Positions 34,766 to 47,631 are shown, counted from the stretch's first letter. The stretch: 64,000 nucleotides of DNA from Physcomitrium patens (GCF_000002425.4 NC_037269.1:139599-203598), one strand, 5' to 3'. A program made the numbers and translations. The notes: generated by a model from the sequence alone, not told the origin.

Positions 34766-35530
34766 GCGGTTCATCAAAATAACAGGGATAAATATTTGAT
34801 GCTCTCAAAGTTTACCTATAATAATAGTATATAAGCAAGTACTGATCATTCACCATTCTTCTTTAAGACCGATCAACATCTAATTATGTGAATAATATTT
34901 TATTATTCTATTGATACCAATATTCTAATAATATAGGGATTTATATAATGGTTTACAATGGCCTTATAAAAGATCCAACATTGTCTTCTTATTGTACAAA
35001 ATTGGCTGAAGTAATTTGTAAATAATCATCAACAATACAAGATCTTTTAGGAGGATGATCAAGTATTGCTCTCCAATACCAACCTTCTACTTGCTACATC
35101 AACCAAAGTTCATAAGCTAGCACCTTGATGGCTAAGACCTTTCTACATTTTTGTAATAATTTTTGATATTGCATATCATCTCGAGCTTCCGCCACATATT
35201 TGAATCCATCTAATCTTCCATGTTTTGCACCTTAAGAAGTTTCATATTCAACTAAGGTACTTTCTGGACTAACACTAATGACCACCACTACCACTACTAA
35301 TTGTGATTGATGACCAAGAGGAGTATGAAGTGGATAGATTTTGGAGCATTGTTACCTTTGTTGTGGCAATGGATGTCTACAACTTTAATACAAATTTCTC
35401 TAGAAAGATTATCATATCCACAATGAAATATAAGAACCTACACAAAACCTCACTCATTGTCAAGAAACCATTTCAAAATATCATTGGAAGCAAAACAAGG
35501 ACATTCGATATTAGTAAAGAAAGATTAGTT
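34766..35530. other. Unassigned stretch
   Basis: No certain gene. An 81-codon frame at 35,303 has no motif I can defend. It is probably transposon-internal DNA. Confidence 0.35.
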
Positions 35531-36013
35531 ATAATAGGATATGGATAGGATATTTGTATTATTTGCACAAAAGAATATGTAGTTAGAATTATTTTTGAGA
35601 AGATTCTAGAATTGAAGTTAAAATGGTGATTCATATGGAATTCACCATGGAACCTTCTAGAAAGAATTAAGATAGTTATAATGGTAGAATCCACCTTTAA
35701 AATCTTCTAAAAAGATGATTATTTTGGTAGGGCCTACAATTAAGAAAATTCTAGAAAGTTCTAAGATAGTTTCACAAAGTATAAATAGGATTGGCTAACG
35801 CCATTTAAGACATTTAATCAAGTATGACCTCACATTCTTTTTCTCAATAAAATTTGATTTTCTTGTTCTATTATATTATATTTTATTTTTTTATTCTATT
35901 TTATTTAATTTAGTCTTGTCTTTCATATTCCATTCCATTTAATTACTTTTATTTTTATTCTACTGTGTTTCGTCATACATTATGTAGAGATCTTTGTTAT
36001 TATGGATTTGATA
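35531..36013 (+). mobile_element. Probable solo LTR related to the chromovirus LTR
   Basis: About 483 bp, similar in length and plan to the 472-bp LTR. It starts near TATAATAGGATATGG, has perfect heat-shock trimers GAAccTTCtaGAA (35,650-35,662) and TTCtaGAAagTTC (35,749-35,761), a TATAAATA box at 35,780, and ends ...TTTGATA. Overall identity with the intact LTR is low, so the boundaries are approximate. Confidence 0.5.
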
Positions 36014-36169
36014 AGGTTTTAGACCTTAAAGAATCTAGTCTTGTTTCTTGTAAAGTATTGTGCTTGTTATCTAAATTACTATCTTAAATAAGTATCTAAT
36101 CATCTTTTTCAATTGATGTAGGCATCAATTAATGTTGTGTATCGAATTGGGCCTTCTTTCCTAGTCTAG

Positions 36170-36620
36170 TCTTTTGTAATCTTTTTAATGCTAGCTCCAC
36201 ATCTTTTGATCTTTCTTCAAGTTGTCAAATTCTAATAGCCAATAATTCTTCTCTTATCAATCAAACTTTTAAATATAGTACACTATAAGTTGGCACATGT
36301 TCTTCAATTGGCATAATATGTCTTTGACTGGTTATGAATTCTACTAGCATATATCTTGTCACTAAACTATGTGTTGTTTGATCAGTCCATAATGCATAAG
36401 ATAAAAATCAAGGCTATTCTTTCACTCTTCTATTGCAAGCATTAATCAAGGCTTTTATAATTGATAGATGTCTACGTTCATTCTTATCATTCTCTTTTAG
36501 ATTATATATAATAATCAATGATAACTTAATTTTACATCTCTTAAAGAATTCACGAGCTTCATGTGCATCTAATTTTCTATAATTTGTAGTAATCTATTTC
36601 ATACATCCATAGTGACAAAT
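36170..36620 (-). pseudogene. Integrase fragment of the old Ty3 element
   Basis: The broken minus-strand frame reads RKLDAHEAREFFKRCKIKLS, then NERRHLSIIKALINACN, then SYALWTDQTTHSLVTRYM. This is the C-terminal half of a Ty3 integrase core, with the H-x-x-I-x-x-A-L helix after the catalytic Glu, followed by the spacer to the C-terminus. Stops are present. Confidence 0.65.
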
Positions 36621-37297
36621 AATATCTTTAAGCAAAAACCTACAAATTTTCTCTATAGAATTTATTCTTAGTACCATGTCTTCCACTTAATTTGATAAAT
36701 CTTCACAAGCCAAAATTAAATACCTCATTTTTTATAGTCTTAATAGCATAATAATCAAATCTATAATCTATTTAAAATGAATAGCTAAAGAATATGTTAG
36801 ATATAAACTATCTTAATGTTATGTATTTGAATACATTTGACAAGTTACATAAGATTCTACAAACAAAGATATATCTCAATACATATTCTTCCACTAATAG
36901 TGTTCTTTCAATTTAGCAAAAGTACTCCAAATTCTTCTAAATCTCATCTATAGACTATTATGAAATTCTTTGAGTAGTTTTTGTTGATTTTCTTTGGTAT
37001 CTACTACTCGTTGTAGCATTCCAATGTTTGATTTTGGCCTCTTTCAAAGAAATATTCCTTATAATATAAACTTGTATGTTTTTTTTTTTTTTTTTTTTTT
37101 ATTTATTTAAATTTTTCAACCAAAAAATTAGCATGCTTGGTTAATGTATTCAAATAATGTCGAATATCTAATAACTCTCTTTCATAATTTTTTTCATGAA
37201 ATGATTTATCTTCCTTATTTAATTCTAAGACCAAATAAAATTTTGTTTCCACATCATCAATAACATCAATCATCTCATCTTCTCCATTATATCTTGT

Positions 37298-37513
37298 TCA
37301 AGATGATATATCTCCTATCAAATTTTCTTTTTTTGCAATATGCCTAAACTTTGGATTTAATGACTTAATATAAGCAATCAATCTCAACATTGCAATATTT
37401 GATGTTATACAATTGATAATTTTTTTAAGTGAAGGCAAATTTTTTGTTTTAATTACTACCATTACTCCTATCAAATAATCCTTTTCAGCTTTTATAGCTA
37501 AAAAACCTCCCAT
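37298..37513 (-). pseudogene. RNase H C-terminal fragment
   Basis: 71 codons reading FLAIKAEKDYLIGVMVVIKT ... IAMLRLIAYIKSLNPKFRHI. This resembles the end of a Ty3 RNase H domain, where I-x-x-I-K-S-x-N-P-x-x-x-H-I precedes the integrase. Confidence 0.6.
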
Positions 37514-37542
37514 ATTTTCCTTTCTACTTATGAATATGCATG

Positions 37543-37896
37543 TTAAAAAGTACTTAAAATATTAGCTCCAAATTGTACTGCAAATCTATATCTATTTAAA
37601 TCATCTTGACTTTCATTCCAACCAATGGAAATTGGACTAGTATCTATTCTAAAAATTATTAATTTATTATATCTATAATTAGCTTTTTTTAATACTAGAG
37701 GTGATGTCAATAATTTCTTCAATCTTTGTACTATTTTAATATGTTTTTTTTTTTTCCAATTAAACCAATAATCTTTCCATAACAACTCATACAATGGATC
37801 TGCTTTGTGAGCATAAAGAAGAATATAAATATAATAAAAGACACATACATCCAAAAACCTATGCATTTCTATTAAAGAACTGCAATCTTCTTTCAT
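37543..37896 (-). pseudogene. RT thumb and RNase H N-terminal fragment
   Basis: 117 codons. CSSLIEMHRFLDVCVFYYIY resembles the R-F-L-G-x-x-x-F-Y thumb box, and IIFRIDTSPISIGWNES the RNase H Asp-containing strand (D-x-S), here with a different spacing from the chromovirus. Confidence 0.6.
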
Positions 37897-38028
37897 TCTC
37901 TCAATTACATTAACCTTGATTAGATCTGATTTTGTTCCATAAAATCCACATAAATATCCAACAATTATGATCTCTTATACTTTAAATGTAGATTTTACAT
38001 CAAATAATGTAAGATAAACTTCTTTAAG

Positions 38029-38598
38029 CTAAGTTAATATTTTTCTATAATCTTGTATATGCTCAATAATATACTTACAACATCCCTTCTTATCTAAAGT
38101 CTTGTTCTTGTCTTCTTTTTTACATCTTTTAATAAAAATATCATCCAAAAAAAATAAAATCTTTTTAAGAATAAAATCCCTCAATATCTTATTCATTTTG
38201 TTTATCATATGTACAATTGAATTAATAGTACCTTGAAGAAGACTATACATTTTAACTTGCCAAAGTGGTGTTTTCATTGTTGTCATGTTTCTACTCCCTT
38301 TTGCAAGTTGAAATTGTTCATAGCCTAAATACAAATCACTCATTGAATAGATTGCCATTCTTACAAATGCTTTAGCAAATTCATCCACTATTGATCCAAT
38401 TCTTGTATTCTTGATAGTTACTATATTTGCTAATTGTATATCTTCAATAGATAATAATAATCTATTTTTTTTAGGTATTATAAACCATTGACTAGAATAT
38501 AGTGCAAAAAAAGGCTCTAAAATCTTCATTTTCATCTTTTCTTTCAATAATTCTACCAAGCTTGGTAAATAAACCCTTTGCAATGGAATTGGCTTCAA
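38029..38598 (-). pseudogene. Reverse transcriptase core fragment
   Basis: 189 open codons. Visible RT boxes are SSQWFIIPKKN, IYSMSDLYLGYEQFQL (box with M-S-D-L), TTMKTPLWQVKMYSLLQGT and the catalytic F-L-D-D-I. Compared with the usual F-T-K-I-D-L and M-P-F-G-L boxes, these mark a divergent Ty3 lineage. Confidence 0.75.
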
Positions 38599-38639
38599 AT
38601 ACTAAGATACATGTGGTATAAAGAAAATAACCAATGATA

Positions 38640-40030
38640 TTATAATATTTGGATCCACACACCTAATTTCATAAGATTCAAAAGCAAATGATTTATCTTA
38701 TTTTGCCAACATTTCTTAGAAGTACACAATTTCCTTTGGCAATAACAAACCATCAAAACCAACCTTCAATTCTTCAAAATTTTCTTTAATGAACTTATGC
38801 CTAATATTCCTTAAATTCCTTAGGTTTTTTTTCTTGATGCTTCTTCTCTCTATTCTTTAAAATATTCTTGAAAAGGTCCAGCAATGGATTTCACCTTCTT
38901 ATCTACTGTCTTATATTTTGTTTCAACCATGACCTTTGATACTTGAAAAGATTCAATCATATCATAAACTTCCTTCAAATGAATTTATATAACCTTATTA
39001 TAATCATCTAGTCCAATAAATATAAACAATTCTAAGAGATCTTTTAATCCATTTTCTTCATAAATATCAATAATCTTTTTATTATCTTCTTATAATCCTA
39101 ATCCGCATAACATTGAATGAAAAAATTTTGTTCCATTCTAATGTCATGAATTTAAATTTTTATATTTAGGCAAGCATTATATAAATCATCTTAAGTATTA
39201 TTAGCTATCCATATTATCTATCCAAGTTCTATATCAATTGTCCATCTTTATTTTATGTAAAGATCTTTGGATACAAGATTTACTTTTGAATCATGGTCAA
39301 TCAAAACAACTAGTTCATTTATATCTCTAACTTTCATCAATGCCTCTATAGTTGCTCTAGCTCAATGCTTTTGAATATAATGACTTAAAAATCTCTTTAT
39401 CTTTATTACTTTGATCATCAAAACATAGTCTTTGATTATAACTTCTTCTCTCATTTATTGATTGTTTAAAATAATTATCAAATCTATCTTCTTTATCCTC
39501 ATATATCTATGCATCAATAGTATAATTCAATGTAGCTTTTTTCATTAATTGTCTCTTTTCTTTGATACTGTTAATATTAATTTTATGAAATTATTTCTTT
39601 GTAATTTTAAAAATCTCCTTTAATATGAATTCAACCTAAGAATTGAGCACACGTTTCTCAAGCACCTCTTTTAAATCTATTACTGCCACAATATCAGAGT
39701 GTAGTTTATATGTTGATGATTTACCTTTATTTTCTATATCTTTTGATTTTTTTTTCAATATTTTAAAATTATCGTCTATTAATAATTCTTATAAAGCCAT
39801 CTTCTAAGCCTTCTTTCCTCTACTTTGTCTCTTGGATGTACTTTCTCCTCTTGTGTCCTCAAAACCTTGCCTTCTCTTCTCTTCTATTAAAACTTCATGT
39901 TGATTTTTATCAATATAAGCATGCACTAATAAAGCTTCTACATGATCCTTCCAATCTATAGCTCCACAAATTATAGTAGTAGTCCTCAACAATGTTTCTT
40001 GTGACATCTTCCTTTTTTACATTCTAGAAA
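38640..40030 (-). pseudogene. Protease and late gag region of the old Ty3 element
   Basis: The minus strand at 39,804-40,007 reads MSQETLLRTTTIICGAIDWK and VEALLVHAYIDKNQHEVLIE, matching the 54-kb element at about 55,120-55,290. Positions 39,240-39,400 correspond to its protease region. Many stops. Confidence 0.6.
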
Positions 40031-40820
40031 TAACAAAAGATCAAAGTCTATTTTATATAATATTTTCAAAAAATTCTTGTTTGTCTTCATCATCCATCCT
40101 AATACCATAACTTGCAGCTTCCATTGTTGCAATCCTATGCATAGCTAAATATTCTTTAATCAATATTTTTATACCTCCCTTATCAAAGTTGGTTTAAAGA
40201 AGAATACTAGTATCTTGCAATATCACATTTCTATCATTCCAAAAAATAATACCTTATTACACCATTTTATTGAATTCACTACAATCTTATTAAGAATGAG
40301 AATCATCATGATACCAAATACATCTTTCCATATACACTTCCTTAAAAATAGCCTTTAAATGCTTTTAGAAGTCTTCTCTTTAAGCCTTATAAGTTTAATT
40401 TTAAAATCTTTTATTTCATGTATAATCTTTTTAAGTCCCATATCTTCTTTTTTTGATATATTCCTTTGAGGTGTGATAATAGATATTATTAATTATAAAA
40501 TAGATACTTGAAATTTAGGTACTTATCCAATTCCTTAAATTCCAACTCTATCATTTTTTCTTTCCTTCTTTGCAAGTAATCCTATAGAATCTTCAATTTC
40601 TTTTCATTTTATTATCAATCTTTCATCTTTTTTTTTTTATTCTCAAGAAGAATTTCCAACTTCTCTTGTATTTTTTTATTAGTTGTTCAAAGAAACAATT
40701 CAACCTTGTTTGGCTCTATGAGTCATCAAATTGACTCACTTATTATTTTAGGATAAAAATATATATTTAAAATGCTTTAAATCATAATATATAGTAAGTA
40801 TTATAGAAATCCTTAGAGAA
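40031..40820 (-). pseudogene. Middle gag region, decayed
   Basis: Scattered similarity to 55,300-55,930 of the younger element, including the zinc-knuckle neighbourhood (compare 40,100 with 55,370 and 40,440 with 55,690). No open frame of note. It is interrupted at about 40.82 kb by a reversed repeat E. Confidence 0.45.
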
Positions 40821-41935
40821 ATAGAAAATTAGAATGTTAGTGGTAGAAATGGAATCTTAATAAGTCTTGGAGGCAATTATCTATGTTGGTTTAGTATTTT
40901 TATTTATTATTGTATAGTAAGAATTATTTATTAAGACCAATATTTATATTGGTCTTTTATCTATATGTACTACTTATAAAAACTACAAATATTAGTAGTT
41001 AGAAGAAGCATGAGAAAGAACCTCATGTCATTTTAGTTATTGGTATAAAAAAAATAGGATTTATAGTAGATTTAAATTGATTTTTATTATTATCAAAAAT
41101 CACCAAGATTGGAAAATGTAGCCTTACATAGATATTAGTATTATAAAAATATTATAGGATTTTTCAGAATTTATTTAGAATTTATTTATATTTTTTTAGG
41201 AATTTTTAGAGCAATATTTAGTAGCTTGGTAAAAATGAGTTTTACCACTTCAGAAGCCATTATGAAGAAAAGGAGTAAGATTTGAAGGCTGTATTAAGTT
41301 CTTAAGCTAATTGGATGTTTTTAAATACCACAATAAAGTCAATAATACAAAAAAATGAGTTTTACTAGTAGAAAATAGGAGGACCAATAGCTAGTCTAGT
41401 CCTTTTAGGAAGGGAGGTACACAAGTCCCATATGGGTTGTAGCACCTTGAAGGTAGTTAAGAGGATAAGACTATGGCCTCGTGGCCTCTCTTAGACACCC
41501 TTATATACTATATGTGAGCCTTGGTGAGGCTTGAATCCTTGATCTATAAGCAAATTATCTTCGATGTAAAATATTTTTACTTAATTTTTTGTTTATTTAC
41601 TTGTTGTTTCAAACCTTCATAATTTACTCATAGTAACTCGGATTTACATGATTGTTACACCATTCGAAAGATAAAAAATTATATTTCTAAAAATATACTT
41701 TTTATTTTTTAATTTTACTTTTTATTGGGTAAAAACATAGTGAACAGAGTGTGACTAAGTTTTAGAGTGTCTATTTGCTTGTATACATTTCTTTTACTTG
41801 TTTGTATTGTTTTTTTCTTTTTTCCTTGTTCATTGCATCTTCTACTTCATACTACCTATTATAAGTAACTCTTAATTGAGGCCATTTTGTAATTTGGGTA
41901 TGATGATGAAATTTACACTCACTGGCTCTATAGTT
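40821..41935 (-). repeat. Interspersed repeat E, copy 3 (reversed), inserted in gag
   Basis: Reverse complement of copy 1: CCTTATATACTATATGTGAG and CCATATGGGTTGTAGCACCT face the corresponding blocks at 16,790 and 16,860. It is inserted into the gag region of the old Ty3 element, and gag continues at about 41,940. Confidence 0.6.
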
Positions 41936-41939
41936 AATT

Positions 41940-42560
41940 TTTCTATCTTTAATAATCAAAAATATTGTCTTTTAAATTCACTTAAAAGCTTAGTAGCTTG
42001 CAAATTCTTATTAAGTCATTCAATCTATTTCAAAAATATTTTTTTGGTAATTTGATCAATGTCTTCTAAAAAATATTTGTCCTTAAATGCATATAAAAAT
42101 GTCTCCTATAAATCCCTAAAATGCTCCATAATCAATTTAACATATTTTTTTTATCTTCGATATTGTAATAAGTTTAAATAGATTAATCATATTTTTTTTA
42201 GAAATCTAATTAAAATTTATTTTTTATACATAATATCTCAAATATATTAAAATATTCCTTCCATCAAATTGTTCAATATTGTTAATTAGTGCTTATAATG
42301 TTTTAGTTGCCAAAGCCTCTTTGCAATTATTGCCTTGTTGTTATTACATAAATAATATAATTACTTGAAAAATATTAGTAATATTTGAATCAAAGTATAT
42401 ATCTTGTCCACTAGTAGAAAATCTACTTAAAGCTCTACTTGAAGATCCACTTGAAGCTCTACTCAAAACTCCATCAAAAACTCTAAATTCAACCTTCTTA
42501 CCTTCTTGCGCTATCAATTCCAAAAAACCACAAATACAACCCAATATCCTCCCATCTCCC
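41940..42560 (-). pseudogene. N-terminal gag region of the old Ty3 element
   Basis: Matches 55,990-56,450 in order: an AATTTTTCTA block, a CAATCTATTTCAAAAATATTTTTT-like block (split here) and a CTTCCATCAAATTG block. The 72-codon minus frame at 42,344-42,562 is within it, but its N-terminal part differs from the younger gag. Confidence 0.55.
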
Positions 42561-42587
42561 AAATAATCATGTTGAATTTACTATTTA

Positions 42588-43933
42588 TATCATGATATAT
42601 GTTTTCTTGTTTAGAAATGCACTAGATACTTGGCTGTAGAAGGTGAAGTTATGTTTTAGAAATATCCGTGAATCTTAATAGAATTCAACTTTTTAAATAT
42701 GAAGTAATTAAAATTTCAATTCAAAAGTGCTTAAAGCCAATATAAATACTAAAAAATAATCTTTTTAATAACCTCAACTATTCACAAATTCTAATTGTCT
42801 TATTACTTTTATAATTAGGTAATTTTAATTTTTTTCTATAAGTTCTAATCTTAGTCAGTGAATTTCATCAAGCTGTAATTCTTAATTTGATTGTCTACTT
42901 AGTGAAAAATATTTTACACAAATGCCACTATAAGTCTTCTACATGCTCAAAAAAAATCAATCCAATTCAATTTATAGATTATAAGAAAAAGCCAAAAAAC
43001 CACATTAATGCCACTTGGCTATCAACTTAAAAGTTGATGCAGATATTTTAGTAGCAATTTTTTCTTTTCCAACCATTAACTTCAATTCAAAATCAATATG
43101 TAGCTTGATCTTGAAGTCCTCTACCACATTTCTAAATTTTACCTTAATCTAATTAGTAGATCTTTGAATATCATAGAAATCCTACTCAACTTTAAATTGC
43201 CAATTTCTAATACTTTCTTGTACCAAAATCCAAACATCTCACAATTATATTATTAGATTAACACAACATTTTACACACAGTTAGCACACTTAATCAATTA
43301 AGCACTATTAAAATTTCAATTGTAGATGTTACACCAATTACACAAATTAGCCAAGAGTGCAAGTTGTAATTGTATTGCATAAATTTCAAATCACCAATAT
43401 AAACCCTAATTTTGAATAATAATTGTAAAATCATTCTATACCCTATAAAAAAAATCTTATATTTTTGGAATAAGCCTAAAACTAACTTTCAAATTCTAAT
43501 TACCGATCTTCAAATGCTTCCTTTATTTTGTTCTAGGTGGTCATTTTAGTGGCTAGAGATTTGATTTTGATCCTATCCCACAGATAGTTGACCTCTGAGT
43601 ATCAATTTAACCTATCTTAGGAATTTTTTAGTCCAATCCTATCCTCAACTTAATCCTAGTATCAACCATATTAATTATTTATTTCTTTTAATCTGATTTT
43701 ACTAATTTATGGCCTTTTAAGGCAATAAAAGAGTTTCTATAGCCTAAAAGGTAATATCATCAACCAATTTTTAACCTACTAGTTATTAAAATAAAAAAAT
43801 ATATATACTAAAAAGCTTTTATAAAAGCTATATTTAAATATCTTGAATTATCATAAAACCAAGATGATTAAATATTAATTAAAAATTCATTTTGTATTAT
43901 ATTTTTAACATATAATCGTATTACAATACAACA
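42588..43933 (+). mobile_element. 5' LTR of the old minus-strand Ty3 element
   Basis: Starts near TATCATGATATATG and ends ATCGTATTACAATACAACA, 1346 bp. Matches the truncated LTR at 15,582 over its first 880 bp. The termini are diverged versions of TGTCGTATTACG and GTGTTACAACACGACA. Confidence 0.6.
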
Positions 43934-44167
43934 ACGTAGAATCTAAATTTCATTATTGACATCTTTTATATGCATAGAAATAGTACCTCAATAGTTTATA
44001 ATACAAATACGTGAGATTTTCATCTTAAGAATGTTAATAAGTTCCTAGAGATTTACAATAGTTATAAATCTACTTTCATTTTTGTTGTAAATAGCATCTA
44101 TAATTTATTCTTCTATAGATAATTCAAATAAACTCACAAGTCAAATTAGATGAGGATAATTTGCAAC
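43934..44167. other. Short spacer, no feature seen
   Basis: AT-rich, between the LTR of the old Ty3 element and the LTR of the second chromovirus. Confidence 0.4.
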
Positions 44168-44702
44168 TATTAAGGACATAAATATTTATTCTATTATTTA
44201 CCTATAATTAAGTAGAAGTAAGTAAAAGTAGATTTATTTTACAATATTTTTAGAAAAGCTTCTTAGAAGCTTCATACTTACTACTTTTATTTTATACAAG
44301 TTTATAATTGATTGATAGGTTAAAAACTTAGTCAATAAGTTAACCACATGTCTCACATTTTAATAGCTTGTAAAACAAGTTAACTATGTGGTGCACATAT
44401 AAAAAACTTATCTTAAAAATTAAAACACATGACTTGTACAATCAACACGTTTTGGAGGTCCTATAGAACATTATTATATAGCTTTTAGTTAGATAGTATA
44501 TAAGGAGACAAGAGTAAAGCCTTCTTTATTCTTGTCAATGTCTTTTTAGTCCTTAGTCTTATTTTAAGACTTTTTAATCTTCTTGTATTTGATGATAGTC
44601 ATTCTAGTTTAATATTATATCATCTGTAAGTGATTTTTTAGTTCTTTTGAGTAACACAAGAATATATTTAGGATTTATTTTTCAAAATTTATATCCTTGA
44701 TA
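44168..44702 (+). repeat. 5' LTR of the second chromovirus
   Basis: Starts TATTAAGGACATA (compare TGTTAGGGACATA) and ends CCTTGATA (compare CCGTGATA), 535 bp. TATA box TATATAA at 44,497. One GAAgcTTC pair remains near 44,275. Inverted relatives are at 59.1-60.1 kb. Confidence 0.65.
44529..44538 (+). promoter_or_regulatory. Self-primer of the second chromovirus
   Basis: TTCTTGTCAA starts 32 bp after the TATA box and is the exact reverse complement of the site at 44,705-44,714, just behind the LTR. It differs in sequence from the primer of the intact element but sits at the same position. Confidence 0.6.
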
Positions 44703-44704
44703 GT

Positions 44705-44714
44705 TTGACAAGAA
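44705..44714 (+). other. Self-priming site of the second chromovirus
   Basis: TTGACAAGAA begins two bases after the LTR end, the same offset as in the intact element. It is complementary to 44,529-44,538. Confidence 0.6.
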
Positions 44715-45119
44715 ATCTAATTTATTGTTTTTTTTATATTCTAGAAATGAGTGGATTATCTTATTTTCATTATTAAATTTTGAAGATTACAAATTATCTA
44801 CTTATAAATAATTTTTTTAGTTTTCTAATATTTATTTTTTTGTTAAAGAAATCAGATTATTCTTCTTTGAAGAAATTTTTATTTCATATTAGAGGCTATA
44901 TATTATCCTCCTCTAATTTGACTTATAGATTTATTAAGTTATTTGAAAGAAAAATCATAGATACTACACTTGGTAGAAAAGAGAATAGATTTGAAACTAC
45001 TATAGATCTTTATAAACTTGTCAACACCTTTTGGATAGAAATTTCATGCAATATCAATATCAACTATAAAAATTCTAATTTTAGACTTTTTGTTAAGAAA
45101 TTATGCTATTAAATGAAAC

Positions 45120-45540
45120 AAGTAGATTGACCTCACAACCAAAATTTGGAAGTTTTGCTTCCAAAAGTACAACGAGAAAAAGGATTGGTATGCCCAAGAA
45201 GTTTAGTGGAATAAGATCAAAATTTTGAAGATTTTTGCAACATCTCAAGCTCTATTTAAGATTGTTTTTTTGTTTGATACGTTGATGGTTTTATTCAAGT
45301 TAGGTTCATAGATTCACTTTTACCAAAAAATGTTCTCTCTTAGTTTGTACTTATTATGGAAAATAATTTACAATTTTTTTATGATTTTAATTCATTCTTA
45401 GAAGTGTTTATAACTACATTCAAAGAAAGTAATCAAAAAAGAATAACTAAAATTAAGCTCTTATCTTTACAATAAGGATCACAATCAACTACCATCATTA
45501 ATTAAAGATCATAATAGTATTATAACATTTAATACAATAA
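45120..45540 (+). pseudogene. gag relic of the second chromovirus
   Basis: The broken frame reads GMPKKFSGIRSKF and then FLQHLKLYL, matching the start of the capsid-like region at 24,350-24,420. Further similarity extends to about 45,480. Stops are frequent. Confidence 0.6.
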
Positions 45541-45699
45541 GATCTCCTTTTAATTTGTTTATTTTAGGATTATTATAATTTTAAAATTTTAATCTTTAAA
45601 TAGATTGGATTTCTTGTAATTTTAATTTTTTTTAGTAATTTAATTTAAAATCTCATTAATCAAATAAAAATATATAAGTCTAGTACATCTAGATCCTTA

Positions 45700-46555
45700 T
45701 TAATAGGAGTAAGAACTTTTTTGTATGCCATAAAAAAAAGGTTATCTTTTTTTATATATGCCACATTTATTTTTGATGGTAGAAAGATGTCAAATAATAT
45801 TCCTATCTAATATTAAGATTTTAAAGATATTTTTGAAAAAAAACTACAAATATCTTTTCAAAACATTGACTTTATGATTAATTAATTAATCTTCAAGAAG
45901 AAACTCAACTATGATTTGGACCATTCTATAACTTATTGCAAAATAAGTTAGCTATAATAAAGGAGTATATTGATGAAAACTTAGCTAAAATTTTCATATG
46001 CCATTTGAAATCTCCAACAGAAGCTCCTATCTTATTTGTGAAGAAAAAAGATAGATCTCTCGAGATGTGCATAAACTATCAAAGATTTAACAACTTCATC
46101 ATCAAAGATTGGTATCCACTATCTTTGATTTTAGGACTTCTTAACCAACTCAACTAAGAAAATATCTATACAAAAACAAATCTACAATGAGTATACAACT
46201 TGGTCCGTATCAAATAAAGAATAGAATAGAAGACTATTTTTGAAACTAGGTATAGACATTTTAAGTATAATGTCATACCTTTTGAATTTACAAATGCACC
46301 AACTACTTTTCAACATCTCATGAGTGATATTTTTTGTGAGTTTCTTGATGATTTTAAAATCTATTATTAAGATAATATTTTAATCTATTCTAAGATCACA
46401 CAAAAAAAAACTTATATTTATCATATATTACAAAAATTTAGAGATGTAGGATTAAATGTCAAGATGGAAAAAAGTATATTCTACACTATTGAAGTTGACT
46501 TCTTAAGAATCATCATTTCCAACAAAGGACTAATGATAGAGTGACAAAATATCTT
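45700..46555 (+). pseudogene. RT relic of the second chromovirus
   Basis: The longest open part, 45,936-46,157, reads EYIDENLAKIFICHLKSPTE, then PILFVKKKDRSLEMCINYQR. This corresponds to 25,867-26,040 of the intact pol. The Y-L-D-D box is lost (the region near 46,360 reads with stops). It breaks at about 46,555, and some 290 bp of pol are missing relative to the intact copy. Confidence 0.75.
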
Positions 46556-46559
46556 AAAA

Positions 46560-47630
46560 TCTTATATATCTTTATAGAAATTTTTTCCTGATTTTCAAAA
46601 GTTTATATCTGACAATCTAATTTTCCGCAAAAACCAAAATTTTACATAAAGTACTAATATATTTTCAACAACTATCCAAACAAATTTCAACTATAAATTC
46701 ATTAAAAATCTTGAAATATCATCAAAACCCGAATAGTAGCTTCAAACTCTTGCTTACATACACTTGCATGTAATTTTCGTCATATCTTACAAATTAAGTA
46801 TTTAAATACCATGAAACTTTGATCTATTGCTTTTTAACCTAATAACACATACTTGTAGAAATTTTGAGCCAAAATACATCCAAAAACTCAAGATATGGCT
46901 CCAATCATTACTATCAATAAAACAATTGACTTACTATGTTTGAATTATATATGTTGTCTTTAATATCTTATAACTCCTTCATCTAGACATATAATTCATC
47001 TAATAATATATAAAAAGTGTAGCTAAGTAAGTACTTTTTCCATTCTCAATCACCAATCCTTTGTTGCTCTTTATAAGCATATGTTATGCTCCAAAAAGTG
47101 ACAATAGGTACAAAATTAAAACCTTAATTTGAACGCCTATAACTTCTTCATAAAAACTCCAAATCGCACAAAACTTGCACCCAAATTATATCCAAAAACC
47201 TAAACTTATTGATCTTAGCCTCCAAAACTCAAATGACTTCAAAAGAAACACCTTAATTCCTAATAAGGCCTCCGGCGGCCTACTTGAAGCCCATTAGGTA
47301 TGGCATTCAATCGATAGGGATGAAAATCTTCAGCCCTTGCCTTCATTCAATCATACCTTACTTTCATCCTTCTCAATAAGCCTTCTAATAGTTTAGACTT
47401 TCATCTTTAGATTCCAATATTTTCTTAAGCTTTATACTAAATATCTAAATCCTACATAATATAAATACTATAATCAAAATAGATAAACCTTCAAACAAAT
47501 TTTCTTATATCAACTCTCTTTAAATTTACTTACTAACTACTTTAATCCACATCAAGTCATACAAATATAATATATGTTTTAGTTAATTTTTACATACTAT
47601 AAGTAACTACAATACAATAAAATTTTGTTA
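46560..47630 (+). mobile_element. LTR-type insertion in the RT-RNase H region
   Basis: The part 46,930-47,330 matches 21,750-22,110 and 50,200-50,560 (CTATAACTCC/AACTCCAAATC, GCCTC..GGCGGCC, AGCCCATT blocks). So it is a third copy of the 1.3-kb LTR subfamily, with eroded ends. Confidence 0.55.
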
Positions 47631-47631
47631 C

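Larger units (their letters stand above)
36150..42587 (-). mobile_element. Old full-length minus-strand Ty3/gypsy element (internal region)
   Basis: Decayed gag, protease, RT, RNase H and integrase are found in order on the minus strand from about 42.5 to 36.15 kb. The RT is of the lineage with PIPLQRVYLPSLVELLKEKM and a F-L-D-D-I active site. gag matches the elements at 29.6-31.9 and 54-56.5 kb, so this copy shows what the pol-less 54-kb element has lost. The right LTR is at 42,588-43,933; a candidate left LTR end is at 34,765. Confidence 0.7.
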
